From [Leptolyngbya] sp. PCC 7376 (GTDB taxonomy: Bacteria > Cyanobacteriota > Cyanobacteriia > Cyanobacteriales > MRBY01), in assembly GCF_000316605.1 (NCBI RefSeq), contig NC_019683.1, forward strand, positions 3,580,036-3,644,035: a stretch of DNA of 64,000 bases, written 5' to 3'. Under the pieces are notes generated by a model that was not told the DNA's origin, did no database searches, and was given only the letters and a program-made list of their open reading frames with translations. Positions 10,501 to 19,985 of this stretch are shown here, piece by piece; position 1 is the stretch's first letter, and each line of letters starts with the position of its first letter. A program made the translations under genes and the position numbers.

Positions 10501-10593
10501 ATGACTACCGAGGGGAATCGCTTGACGCACTGCCTCGTGGAGCCACGGGGCAAGACGGGGGCGACTGGTTTTTCGGCGTGACACATTCACCAT
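7585..10593 (-). CDS. Large membrane-anchored SGNH-like protein (DUF1574-type)
   Basis: The first half has four related 70-80 residue units at about 34-106, 155-231, 260-331 and 375-444. Each is a strand-rich unit with a phrase such as LHLLCET, LWITCQC, LHVFCYP or LHVMTEA, then a helix, then a strand ending in an (I/V)YGR-like motif and a Trp-containing strand. A single membrane span lies at about 545-570. The C-terminal region (about 650-1004) starts with ILIVGSSRALRG and FNFGLNGAT and ends with a DPSHLNRFGA box, resembling SGNH-hydrolase-like DUF1574 proteins. That pattern suggests carbohydrate or acyl-ester chemistry outside the membrane; this is inference. The ATG at 10593 is preferred over the GTG two codons upstream. 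Confidence 0.75.
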   Translation of the reverse strand: MVNVSRRKTSRPRLAPWLHEAVRQAIPLGSHVHLRVRLRGNTLHLLCETNCPTEKEEIAGAIMQAIRSSKPPLVLLTPEPSDPIYRLIVYGRLEGTENSLWVNSINILELLEEPQIIAPNDTEQLLVTYQSLARSGAPEAIARYLSDCFSHLGVGIQADVQTYPATKSEPESKRLWITCQCDYSPEYALLTEPLVQELRELQIDGFRDGVIRCQIRGEQKPEWLLWVDLTPPQTMLRDWGRWGDTQAIAHLLNQGMVAHGIAVKVSQKNETLHVFCYPIDPLEDEGLNKQTALQVAIPILEDLAPQGQMSATIYGTLSDDTKPLWVEWLPLAAQDIEKLQTSPQDLAKQGNLDALLFLMQRLLNPHLSDRLATGGIRVKLFTKGKILHVMTEAIACPTKDQVVETLIPFFKELDSPQIEGIRLYGRRSGQVKAVWQHRIDLVEVPAAFKENLGEGITEDELLDSTTAISPEELRQQQYAPTVLEELSQTLRTVLCATKLWTPEQNISSPVLSKQYQQPSNVPLLTDKGVRVALVWGFLGLLLTVQIDWLTGQWLQNNAPEEPDFAAASELDIALSQPIDFEEVEFPDLSLQKSEFLDQETAGFTAAGTTELTLAPKTELAKLTTAPKAIAPPDKAEHPSFNSPMLDEKLALYQKRVQENGVPDILIVGSSRALRGLDPFALQTALVKQGYPKLDIFNFGLNGATVQVFDLLLRQIIPADQLPQMIIWADGSRAFNSGRKDITFDIITQSEGFQKLQDGTFPNLFIRKDEAIATDTEAEAQEPFDLDREANQFLAELSVVYEQKETLKTNLIEQVFPQFDALEPLNAVELPEGDSIENEVRTLEVQGETINLDGFLALSRQFEPDYYYRYHPRVTGYYDNDYSEFNLEGEQHQAFTELLRYLAAHQVNLVVINQPLTDQYLDPVREEYEATFRNYMDQISTQKNLAFLDFVSKENWQQRYKYFSDPSHLNRFGASQVARQLAKDPMLQWPIQANYQDTESVPE

Positions 10594-10715
10594 AAGCACT
10601 AGGGGTTAAAAATCTAGGGTGAGTCGATAACAACAAAGATAAACGAAAGCGTCAAAAAATTGTCCTAAAAGGATTCCGCTTGTAGGATGGACATGGCTTA
10701 CAGACTAGAGTGCAG

Positions 10716-10925
10716 ATGAACCTTCAATCGCCAATTCCATCCCAATTTGTTTTGAGTATACTCGCTCCGTCTTATCTCATTACCCACCAGTGGGGGGAAA
10801 GTTTAGCCCAATCTCTGGTGAGCGTTGGCTGCTGGAGTGAAGAAATTCTACGGGGTGATCGCCTACCAACCCTTCCATTTCCTGAGCCGGAAGATCCGGA
10901 CAACAGCGCAACTCCAGACGCGTAA
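10716..10925 (+). CDS. Small hypothetical protein, about 69 aa
   Basis: A short open frame in the spacer before ppc encodes a protein with a hydrophobic N-terminal half (FVLSILAPSYLI) and an acidic Pro-rich tail (FPEPEDPDNS). There is a HIP1-like site in the coding region and a possible GTG start at 10710, two codons before the ATG. No strong ribosome site is visible. It could be a real small cyanobacterial protein or a chance frame. Confidence 0.4.
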   Translation: MNLQSPIPSQFVLSILAPSYLITHQWGESLAQSLVSVGCWSEEILRGDRLPTLPFPEPEDPDNSATPDA

Positions 10926-11085
10926 CACCGAAAATTAGCACAATGCGTCAAAGCGGAAAGTCGATCCCTGCCCAGCGGAGTATCCTGCTGCACTACCCCC
11001 AGAGAGCCTTTCCCATTACAATCGATTAGATTTGCCAGATTGTTATCTAACGCACAGATCATCCTAGCCATAGACTGCCAAAACC

Positions 11086-14076
11086 ATGAATCAGATCATG
11101 CAACCTCCCAGCGCCGAAGCCGATATTCTCTCCTCATCACAATCCCTCCTGCGGCATCGTCTCTCGATGGTAGAAGACCTTTGGCAAGCTGTCTTAGAAA
11201 AGGAGTGTGATCCGCAGCTCGTTAAGCGCCTAAAACGATTACGGGAGAGTCGTTCAGAGGATGGTCGTATTGGTGATTTTCTCCCCGAAGAAATTTCCCG
11301 ACTGATCGAAAGTTTGAGTCTAGAGGATGCGATTAGTGCAGCCCGTGCTTTTGCGCTTTATTTCCAACTAATTAATAGTGTCGAGCAACATTACGAACAA
11401 CGGGAACAGCAACTTTCCCGCCGGACGATTGGCAATGGCGATAGCAGTGGCAATGGTAAAGCGACAGAAGAGATTGAAGAAATTGCACCAACTCAAGCTG
11501 GAACGTTTAATTGGCTCTTCCCTTATTTGAAGCGTCAAAATATGCCGCCCCAAAAAATCCAGCGGCTGCTCAACCAAATGGATATTCGTCTCGTTTTTAC
11601 TGCACACCCTACGGAAATTGTGCGCCACACGATTCGGAATAAGCAGCGACGTATTGCTGGAATTTTGCGTGAACTCGATCGGATGCGAGAAGGAGAAGCT
11701 GCTACAGATCCGACGATGTCTTGGGAAGTAGACGAGATCAAGCAAAAATTGACGGAAGAGATTCGCCTTTGGTGGCGAACTGATGAGCTACACCAATTCA
11801 AACCTAAGGTGTTAGATGAAGTGGACTATGCACTGCACTATTTTGAGGAAGTGTTGTTTGAGGCATTGCCTGAGCTTTCTGTACGGTTACAGCAAGCTGT
11901 GAAATTATCTTTTCCTCACACTGAAGTCCCTCTGAAAAATTTCTGTAATTTTGGATCCTGGGTCGGAGGCGATCGCGATGGTAATCCCTCTGTTACCCCT
12001 GATGTCACTTGGCGAACTGCTTGTTATCAACGGGGACTTGTTTTAGAGAGGTATATCGAATCCATCGATCAGCTAGCAGACATTTTAAGTTTGTCTTTGC
12101 ACTGGAGTAATGTGTTGCCAGAGATTTTGGATTCTCTAGAGCAAGAGCAAACAATCTTCCCAGATATTTATGACAAGCTAGCAATCCGCTATCGTCAAGA
12201 GCCTTATCGTTTGAAATTGGCTTACATTAAGCGTCGCTTGGAAAATACGCTAGATCGAAATCGTCGTTTAGCGAATATGCCTGCTTGGCAAAACAAGGTA
12301 GAAGTTGCTGATGAGCGTGTCTATGCGTCTGGTCTTGATTTTCTCGCAGATCTTCAGCTATTGAAAGATAGCCTTGTGCAAACGGAAATCCACTGTGCTG
12401 CTCTCGATAAATTGATTTGCCAAGTGGAAATTTTCGGGTTTGTATTAACCCGCCTTGATTTCCGTCAAGAATCTACGCGCCATTCTGATGCGATCGCCGA
12501 AATCGTTGATTACCTTGGCGTAATGGATAAGTCCTACAACGACTTAACGGATTCCGAAAAGGTTGATTGGCTTGTTCAAGAACTCAAAACTCGTCGCCCG
12601 CTAATTCCAAAGGAAATGGATTTTTCGGAGAAGGCGATTGAAACGATTCAAACTTTGCAAGTTCTAAAACGTCTACAACAGGAATTCGGCCTCGGTATTT
12701 GCCAAACTTACATTATTAGTATGACCAACGAGGCGAGTGATGTCCTCGAAGTCTTATTGCTTGCCCAGGAAGCTGGTTTATACGACCCTGTGGCTGGCAC
12801 CACCACTATTCGGATAGCACCGCTATTTGAAACGGTGGATGACCTGCGAAATGCGCCAGGCATTATGAAGAGCTTGTTCGATATTCCGCTCTATCGATCT
12901 TGTCTCTCGGGTGGTTACAATCCCCCTGAAAGTGGCAATTTTGATGAAGTGTTTGGCGATCGCCTGTCTCCAGATCTTCAAGAGATTATGTTGGGCTATT
13001 CCGACAGTAATAAAGACTCTGGTTTCCTCAGTAGTAACTGGGAAATTCACAAAGCCCAAAAGAATCTCCAGCAAGTCGCTGATCCTTATGGTATTGACCT
13101 CCGAATTTTCCATGGTCGTGGTGGTTCCGTTGGTCGTGGTGGTGGCCCCGCTTATGCCGCGATTTTGGCGCAACCACCCCACACCATTAATGGTCGCATC
13201 AAAATTACAGAACAAGGGGAAGTCCTTGCATCGAAATACTCCCTTCCAGATCTCGCGTTATATCACCTCGAAAGTGTCTCTACAGCAGTCATTCAGTCCA
13301 GTCTGCTTGTGAGTGGATTTGATGATATTCAACCCTGGAATCGCATCATGGAGAAGCTCTCTCAGCAGTCCCGGGCGGCGTATCGTTCTTTGGTTTATGA
13401 GGAGCCTGACTTCCTTGATTTCTTTATGTCAGTAACGCCACTGCCAGAAATTAGTCAGCTCCAAATTAGTTCTCGTCCTGCTCGCCGGAAGTCTGGCAAA
13501 AAGGATTTGAGTAGTCTACGAGCAATTCCTTGGGTATTTAGTTGGACGCAGAGTCGTTTCCTTTTGCCTGCTTGGTATGGCGTGGGTACTGCTTTACAGG
13601 AATTCTTTGAGCAAGATCCCGAAGAAAACCTCAAGTTGATGCGCTATTTCTATTCGAAGTGGCCCTTCTTCCGCATGGTGATTTCGAAAGTTGAGATGAC
13701 GCTATCGAAGGTGGATCTCCAAATGGCAAGTCATTATGTCCATGAGCTAGCGGATCCTGCTGATCATGAGCGTTTCCAACCGATTTTTGACAAGATTTCG
13801 GAGGAGTATAAGCTCACGGAAAAACTAGTACTCCAAATTACTGAAAATGAGACACTACTCGATGGCGATCGCCCTCTCCAGCGTTCGGTTCAGTTGAGAA
13901 ATGGCACTATTGTTCCTCTCGGCTTTTTGCAGGTTTCTCTCCTAAAACGCTTGCGCCAATATACCCGCGAAACCAAAGCAAGTATTGTCCACTTCCGTTA
14001 CAGCAAAGAAGAGTTATTACGAGGTGCTTTGTTAACTATTAACGGTATTGCGGCTGGTATGAGAAATACAGGCTGA
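11086..14076 (+). CDS. ppc: Phosphoenolpyruvate carboxylase
   Basis: All family signatures are present: VFTAHPTE with catalytic H174, [22 protein letters not shown], the [10 protein letters not shown] loop, [14 protein letters not shown] with a second essential His near residue 676, [14 protein letters not shown], and the C-terminal RNTG that closes the allosteric site. The length of 996 aa is normal for cyanobacteria. The enzyme adds bicarbonate to PEP to give oxaloacetate, feeding the TCA cycle and aspartate-family amino acids. A cyanobacterial insertion (residues 113-140, Gly/Glu-rich) sits before the PEP-binding core. It is monocistronic and ends at a strong hairpin. Confidence 0.98.
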   Translation: MNQIMQPPSAEADILSSSQSLLRHRLSMVEDLWQAVLEKECDPQLVKRLKRLRESRSEDGRIGDFLPEEISRLIESLSLEDAISAARAFALYFQLINSVEQHYEQREQQLSRRTIGNGDSSGNGKATEEIEEIAPTQAGTFNWLFPYLKRQNMPPQKIQRLLNQMDIRLVFTAHPTEIVRHTIRNKQRRIAGILRELDRMREGEAATDPTMSWEVDEIKQKLTEEIRLWWRTDELHQFKPKVLDEVDYALHYFEEVLFEALPELSVRLQQAVKLSFPHTEVPLKNFCNFGSWVGGDRDGNPSVTPDVTWRTACYQRGLVLERYIESIDQLADILSLSLHWSNVLPEILDSLEQEQTIFPDIYDKLAIRYRQEPYRLKLAYIKRRLENTLDRNRRLANMPAWQNKVEVADERVYASGLDFLADLQLLKDSLVQTEIHCAALDKLICQVEIFGFVLTRLDFRQESTRHSDAIAEIVDYLGVMDKSYNDLTDSEKVDWLVQELKTRRPLIPKEMDFSEKAIETIQTLQVLKRLQQEFGLGICQTYIISMTNEASDVLEVLLLAQEAGLYDPVAGTTTIRIAPLFETVDDLRNAPGIMKSLFDIPLYRSCLSGGYNPPESGNFDEVFGDRLSPDLQEIMLGYSDSNKDSGFLSSNWEIHKAQKNLQQVADPYGIDLRIFHGRGGSVGRGGGPAYAAILAQPPHTINGRIKITEQGEVLASKYSLPDLALYHLESVSTAVIQSSLLVSGFDDIQPWNRIMEKLSQQSRAAYRSLVYEEPDFLDFFMSVTPLPEISQLQISSRPARRKSGKKDLSSLRAIPWVFSWTQSRFLLPAWYGVGTALQEFFEQDPEENLKLMRYFYSKWPFFRMVISKVEMTLSKVDLQMASHYVHELADPADHERFQPIFDKISEEYKLTEKLVLQITENETLLDGDRPLQRSVQLRNGTIVPLGFLQVSLLKRLRQYTRETKASIVHFRYSKEELLRGALLTINGIAAGMRNTG

Positions 14077-14108
14077 TTTATCGGTCATTTGTCCACGTTA
14101 AAAAGACA

Positions 14109-14143
14109 TAAAAAAAGACCCCATCAAAATGGTGGGGTTTTCT
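14109..14143. terminator. Terminator between ppc and nfu
   Basis: ACCCCATCA pairs with TGGTGGGGT around AAA. An A-run lies to the left and TTTT to the right, so the hairpin can serve ppc (+) and the convergent nfu gene (-). Confidence 0.75.
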
Positions 14144-14185
14144 CAAGGTTTGTAATTCACGAATGTACGAGTACTAAACCGTCAT

Positions 14186-14422
14186 TTAGAAAACTTGTTC
14201 GATTTCAGCGATTTCAGGAATCACCTCGCGGAGCTTACGCTCAATACCCATACGCAAAGTCATGGCAGAGCTAGGACAGGAACCGCAAGCACCTTGTAAG
14301 CGCAGTTTGACGATGGGGCCATCGATTTCGACAAGTTCAACGTTACCGCCGTCAGCCATGAGGTAAGGGCGTAATTCATCGAGGGTCGTTTCGACATTTT
14401 CTGTGGTGAGTGCTAATGCCAT
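14186..14422 (-). CDS. nfu: NifU C-terminal-type Fe-S scaffold protein
   Basis: This 78-residue protein is a stand-alone NifU C-terminal domain. The cluster-binding cysteines are C46 and C49 in GACGSCPSS, and [14 protein letters not shown] at the N-terminus is the family signature. Such proteins assemble and hand over 4Fe-4S clusters; in cyanobacteria the Nfu scaffold supplies photosystem I and is usually essential. It is convergent with ppc and divergent from the HEAT-repeat gene. Confidence 0.95.
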   Translation of the reverse strand: MALALTTENVETTLDELRPYLMADGGNVELVEIDGPIVKLRLQGACGSCPSSAMTLRMGIERKLREVIPEIAEIEQVF

Positions 14423-14605
14423 AGTTTTGGTTTATTACTAATGTTCTGACTCTATTATAAAGTTTCCAACTCCCTCTTTTGCCATCGTCAATCCTCCGAC
14501 ATTATCTCGGAGAAGATAGTGGACGATATTTGCCCAAATTGTCTCGTAATTCATTGAAATACAACTGTTGCCTGAGCGATATCAGGGATAGTAGGGTATT
14601 AAATT

Positions 14606-15346
14606 ATGCCAAGTCCTAACGATCTAGATTTACTTAATGAAACCTTCGGTACTCCAGGAGAGGATGCCGAGGTCACTGCGTCTCAACCTGATGCGACTGA
14701 TATGGTTGAGTCCCTTCGTGCTGAAGATAAAACGAAGCGTATGATCGCGGCGCGGTATTTCTGTGATCATCGCGATGAACGGGCGATCGCCCCATTAATC
14801 AATATTATTGCGACGAATGATTGTCCATTAACGCGGGTGAGTGCAGCCTATGCGCTCGGTCGTAATCCTTCTGCAGAGGCTGTCCCCACGCTGATCGAGC
14901 TTCTAGAGAATGATTGGAATGGCTATGTCCGAAAAGGGGTTGTCTGGGCGCTCGGAAATTGTGGCGATCGCCGCGCTGTAGAGCCTCTAATTCATGCTCT
15001 CAAAACCGATATTTCAGCCGTTAGACTCTGGGCTGCGAGTAGCGTCGCCCAAGTCGCAAAACTTGAATATGACGACATTATCCAATCCATTCCACCTCTT
15101 ATTGCAGGATTACGCCGCGACAAGATGGCCGCAGTCCGCAGTAATTGCGCTTGGTCTCTCGGACAACTTTGCCGCGAAATGCCTTCTAACGTTATCTATG
15201 CGACGGCGATCGACGCATTAATCGAATCTCTGGTAGAAGATGAAGATATTGGTGTGAAAGAAGATGCCCGTGCAGCATTATTACGAGTCGGCGATCCTAA
15301 CGGACTCCAAATGATCGAAGAACTCGAAGCAGAAGGCTTAATTTAG
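14606..15346 (+). CDS. HEAT-repeat protein, phycobilisome-lyase-like
   Basis: After a 30-residue acidic N-terminus the protein is made of about five HEAT-like repeats, visible as ERAIAPLINII, AEAVPTLIELL, RRAVEPLIHAL, IQSIPPLIAGL and ATAIDALIESL, each followed by a helix such as VRSNCAWSLGQL. The fold is the one used by CpcE/CpcF-type bilin lyases, but the family also includes cyanobacterial HEAT proteins with other roles (for example the IaiH-like group), so lyase activity is not established. It sits immediately before the insert that carries a phycobiliprotein-protease fusion, which may be coincidence. Confidence 0.85.
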   Translation: MPSPNDLDLLNETFGTPGEDAEVTASQPDATDMVESLRAEDKTKRMIAARYFCDHRDERAIAPLINIIATNDCPLTRVSAAYALGRNPSAEAVPTLIELLENDWNGYVRKGVVWALGNCGDRRAVEPLIHALKTDISAVRLWAASSVAQVAKLEYDDIIQSIPPLIAGLRRDKMAAVRSNCAWSLGQLCREMPSNVIYATAIDALIESLVEDEDIGVKEDARAALLRVGDPNGLQMIEELEAEGLI

Positions 15347-15388
15347 AATCTGAGCATAATAAGATTTTCACAAAAATTTCTTTGATTT

Positions 15389-15850
15389 ATGAATAGCCTA
15401 GATTTTGGAACAGATCTTTTCACCCTGGTAGAACAACTAGAAAAAAATATATCTGAGCTAGACCGTGAAGAAAAAGAATCTGGCATCACACCTTTTTCTG
15501 GTTCAGACCCTTTGAGAAATTTAAAAAGAAGTGTGGCTTACAAAATAGCCTCTAAAACTGGCCGTACTGTTCGTGATTGTGAACAGGAAGCTAATGAACT
15601 TGTAGATAAAATCCAACAAGAATTAACAAAACCAAACTCTAAAAAGCGAATTTGTGCAGCTCTTCGCCTTCTATCAAATGACATAAGTGGAATTTCTGTC
15701 GGTACTGTTTCTGCCGTGATTGCTACTCTATTATCAGGTGGTTTAATTACTCTCTCTTTTTCTTCACCTATTATGATTGCGGCTATAGGCGGATTTGTTT
15801 TTATACGCTCTAGCATTGAGCTAATCTGTTTTGACAATCAAAATGATTGA
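15389..15850 (+). CDS. Hypothetical small membrane protein, 153 aa
   Basis: Residues 1-105 are soluble, charged and mostly helical. Two closely spaced hydrophobic spans follow (about 108-128 and 133-150: SVGTVSAVIATLLSGGLI, then IMIAAIGGFVFI), leaving a short polar tail. No family is recognised. The gene is more AT-rich than its neighbours and lacks HIP1 sites, and it is convergent with the biliprotein-protease gene at a distance of 41 bases. It begins 42 bases after the HEAT gene on the same strand. A helical head plus membrane hairpin resembles small membrane-active partner proteins, but that is only an architectural remark. Confidence 0.65.
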   Translation: MNSLDFGTDLFTLVEQLEKNISELDREEKESGITPFSGSDPLRNLKRSVAYKIASKTGRTVRDCEQEANELVDKIQQELTKPNSKKRICAALRLLSNDISGISVGTVSAVIATLLSGGLITLSFSSPIMIAAIGGFVFIRSSIELICFDNQND

Positions 15851-15891
15851 CTATAAACAAGATGAGTGATGTCAAATATCTTTCATAAGGG

Positions 15892-17619
15892 TTATTTTGG
15901 AATGCTCATCTTTAAAGCAGAAACAATACTCAACATTGGTCTAAATAATACTTCCTTTGGATGTCCAATGATATTAGACGATGAAATTAAAATGCCACAT
16001 GCAGAACAGGTCACGCTTTCGCGCCATTCTCTGCTGTAATGTTCTTCAAGATGTTTTGGAATAGGATATTGATCGTGATGACCTCCTACTAAAAGTGCTC
16101 CTGAATCACCAGGAGCAGCTTCTATATCAACGCTAAATGAGGGGATTATTGAAGGATTATAACCAGCAGTCAAAACACCACTATTGCGAACATAGCCTAC
16201 TTGATGCTTGCTAGTTGCACCAAACATTTGTACCGGCATATTAGCAAATATAGGAACTATCTTTTTTGGTATCTGATCAACCCACTTCAAATTAAGATCA
16301 ATTTTAGATTTGAGACTTTCATCTAATTTTATGAGACTTATATCTAAATTTTTGATTTTTTCTTGGTAAGAATGACTTTCTTTGGAGAAAATAGTACCTA
16401 TCTGAGGAGAAGTAAAAGTATCTCTATGGGAATGAATACTCTGTGTATTAACTTCAAATCCATGACCAACTGTTAAAGCATAAATATTTTCTTGGAACTT
16501 AGAATCGCAAGAATCAATGATTTTTTTTTCTGCCAGAAAAGTACTCAAAGTCACTTTCTTTCCAAAGGTGCCAACACTACTCTTTCCGACAATTGCATCT
16601 CCACTCTGTATCTTCACAACCGACGTAGATTGCTTCATATCATCCTTTATTTCAAGGGGAGTTTTAAAATTTAGTGGAATTGGCCTATTGGCCAATTCTA
16701 TAACTATCGGGACTTTCGAAGGAAATTTTGATAGAGCATTGATTGATGATTCAACTTGAATGTAATCAGGTATAGAAAACTTGGATTTTATTTCCTTTTC
16801 TGGAAGAAAAGTTGTGAACACAACCTTTCCAACTAAAACTTGCTTTTTATCAATTTCCTTTTCTCCAACAGCAATTGAGACAAATCCTGGCTTATCCTCA
16901 AAGTTAGACATTTTTTCATAAAGTGTAGTCATTACTTCGCGTTCCCACCATACTTTTTTTCTTAATGGGTATGGCATCAGTTGCAAAGACTCAAAAAAGA
17001 CTTTTGCTTCTTCTTCAATTAGAGAATTCGGATAATTTTTCAAAATATATTGTGCTAATCTATCCATTTTGAGCCATTCATGATAGCTTTGTGGCTCCCA
17101 ACTAGCGTTGTTGCTTGATAGTAATTGAGTATCTTTGTTCAGCCCATTAATAAGATAATCCAGGCAATCAGTCACTATTTCCAAATTGTCTTCATCAATG
17201 AGTTCTATTAATACTCTCTTCATTGACTGTAATGCTTCTAATACTCTGCTTATTGGTATATCTAGGCTAGTATATGTCTCTGCCAATCCATTCAATACTC
17301 GTTTGTCTAAGATCGAGTAATCTCCAGCGATCATTGTGTATGTTGAATACCGAAGGAAAAAGTCTAGATCGCGAAGACAAGCAGTATATTGACCGGAAGA
17401 AACCTTTTCAAACTCAGATGTATCCCAAAAATTCGATATTGTCTGCTTTAAAATTTGGTCATGTTTTCTAGCAATTTTTTCTGCTATAGCAGTTAAACGA
17501 GTGTTTTCTTCTAGATACTTAGCTAGAGACTTCAAAGTATCAGAACTGATATATCGCCCTTGAGAATCAGCTGAGTTAATAACGGAAGTCACGACATCAT
17601 TCTGCTTGTTTATACTCAT
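15892..17619 (-). CDS. Allophycocyanin-beta-like domain fused to a trypsin-like serine protease
   Basis: Residues 8-161 read as an ApcB/ApcF-type phycobiliprotein. SVINSADSQGRYIS matches the ApcB N-terminus, and from YTACLRDLDFFLRYSTY through AGD, SILDKRVLNGL, ETYTSLDIP and QSMK the match to recalled ApcB runs without gaps. C81, R83 and D84, the chromophore cysteine and its neighbours, are kept. The RPGGN loop before it, with methyl-Asn71, is missing by about five residues. A helical linker (175-240) and a strand-rich middle (245-365) follow. Residues about 376-575 form a trypsin-like domain with H386 (ALTVGHG), D426 (NLDISLI) and S506 (APGDSGALL). There is no signal peptide, so it is probably cytoplasmic. 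Known phycobiliproteins are about 160-180 aa and have no protease. The ATG has no obvious ribosome site. Domain calls are strong; function is unknown. Confidence 0.88.
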   Translation of the reverse strand: MSINKQNDVVTSVINSADSQGRYISSDTLKSLAKYLEENTRLTAIAEKIARKHDQILKQTISNFWDTSEFEKVSSGQYTACLRDLDFFLRYSTYTMIAGDYSILDKRVLNGLAETYTSLDIPISRVLEALQSMKRVLIELIDEDNLEIVTDCLDYLINGLNKDTQLLSSNNASWEPQSYHEWLKMDRLAQYILKNYPNSLIEEEAKVFFESLQLMPYPLRKKVWWEREVMTTLYEKMSNFEDKPGFVSIAVGEKEIDKKQVLVGKVVFTTFLPEKEIKSKFSIPDYIQVESSINALSKFPSKVPIVIELANRPIPLNFKTPLEIKDDMKQSTSVVKIQSGDAIVGKSSVGTFGKKVTLSTFLAEKKIIDSCDSKFQENIYALTVGHGFEVNTQSIHSHRDTFTSPQIGTIFSKESHSYQEKIKNLDISLIKLDESLKSKIDLNLKWVDQIPKKIVPIFANMPVQMFGATSKHQVGYVRNSGVLTAGYNPSIIPSFSVDIEAAPGDSGALLVGGHHDQYPIPKHLEEHYSREWRESVTCSACGILISSSNIIGHPKEVLFRPMLSIVSALKMSIPK

Positions 17620-17750
17620 GAAAACGTTTTTAAAGCTCTTTGATTTGTAGTTTTTCTTACAAAAAAAAATAATTAATTTTGGTTATGCATAAGCATTAGA
17701 AAAGCTACGTTATTTATTCTAGCCATGGAAATAAAATATCTCCATAATTA

Positions 17751-17782
17751 CAAAATCCCTCTGAAATCACTTTCAGAGGGAT
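17751..17782 (-). terminator. groL terminator
   Basis: ATCCCTCTGAAA pairs perfectly with TTTCAGAGGGAT (12 bp) around a 4-base loop, followed on the minus strand by TTTTG. It lies about 40 bases beyond groL. Confidence 0.85.
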
Positions 17783-17823
17783 CAAAACTTAGACTAAGTT
17801 CGTTTTTTGACTAGCGATAAGGC

Positions 17824-19476
<1,653 letters not shown>

Positions 19477-19537
19477 TTACGAGAAAAAATAAAAAGAATC
19501 TAATTTTGGTGATTTCGCAAACTAATTGCGGGAATCA

Positions 19538-19849
19538 TTACGCAACTGTTGCGAGGATGTCCTTTTCGGAGAGGAGAACATAATCATCGCCACCGAACTT
19601 GATGTCAGTGCCAGCGTACTTAGAATAGAGAACCTGATCGCCAACTTTTACATCAACAGCAGAGCGGCTACCATCATCGTTGCGCTTGCCTTCGCCCACT
19701 GCAACAACTTCACCGATTTGAGGCTTTTCCTTTGCACTATCGGGAAGAAGGATGCCACCAGCAGTTTTTTCTTCGGACTCACTTACCTTGACGAAGACGC
19801 GATCGCCGAGGGGCTTGAGGGTAGAAACATTGATGCTAATTGCTGCCAT
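19538..19849 (-). CDS. groS: Co-chaperonin GroES
   Basis: The 103-residue protein has [14 protein letters not shown], the mobile loop with [17 protein letters not shown], and the closing [18 protein letters not shown] and [11 protein letters not shown] segments of Cpn10. It is the lid of the GroEL cage and the first gene of the groS-groL operon. The leader between the CIRCE element and the ATG is about 50 bases. Confidence 0.98.
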   Translation of the reverse strand: MAAISINVSTLKPLGDRVFVKVSESEEKTAGGILLPDSAKEKPQIGEVVAVGEGKRNDDGSRSAVDVKVGDQVLYSKYAGTDIKFGGDDYVLLSEKDILATVA

Positions 19850-19901
19850 GGATAAAATCTCCAGATTTTTGAAATGACTAAATTGGTTGCGAGTTCAGAG
19901 C

Positions 19902-19928
19902 TTAGCACTCTCGATCTCTGAGTGCTAA
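19902..19928 (-). promoter_or_regulatory. CIRCE operator of groSL
   Basis: TTAGCACTC, nine bases, then GAGTGCTAA: a perfect match to the CIRCE inverted repeat bound by the HrcA repressor. It lies 53 bases upstream of groS. A possible sigma70 pair (TTGTAT, 18 bases, TAAATT) overlaps its upstream edge on the minus strand, so HrcA binding would block initiation. Confidence 0.95.
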
Positions 19929-19985
19929 TTTAGCGGAGATGTTTCTATACATACAACACCCTGCAATGTACGGGTTCCCGAACTA

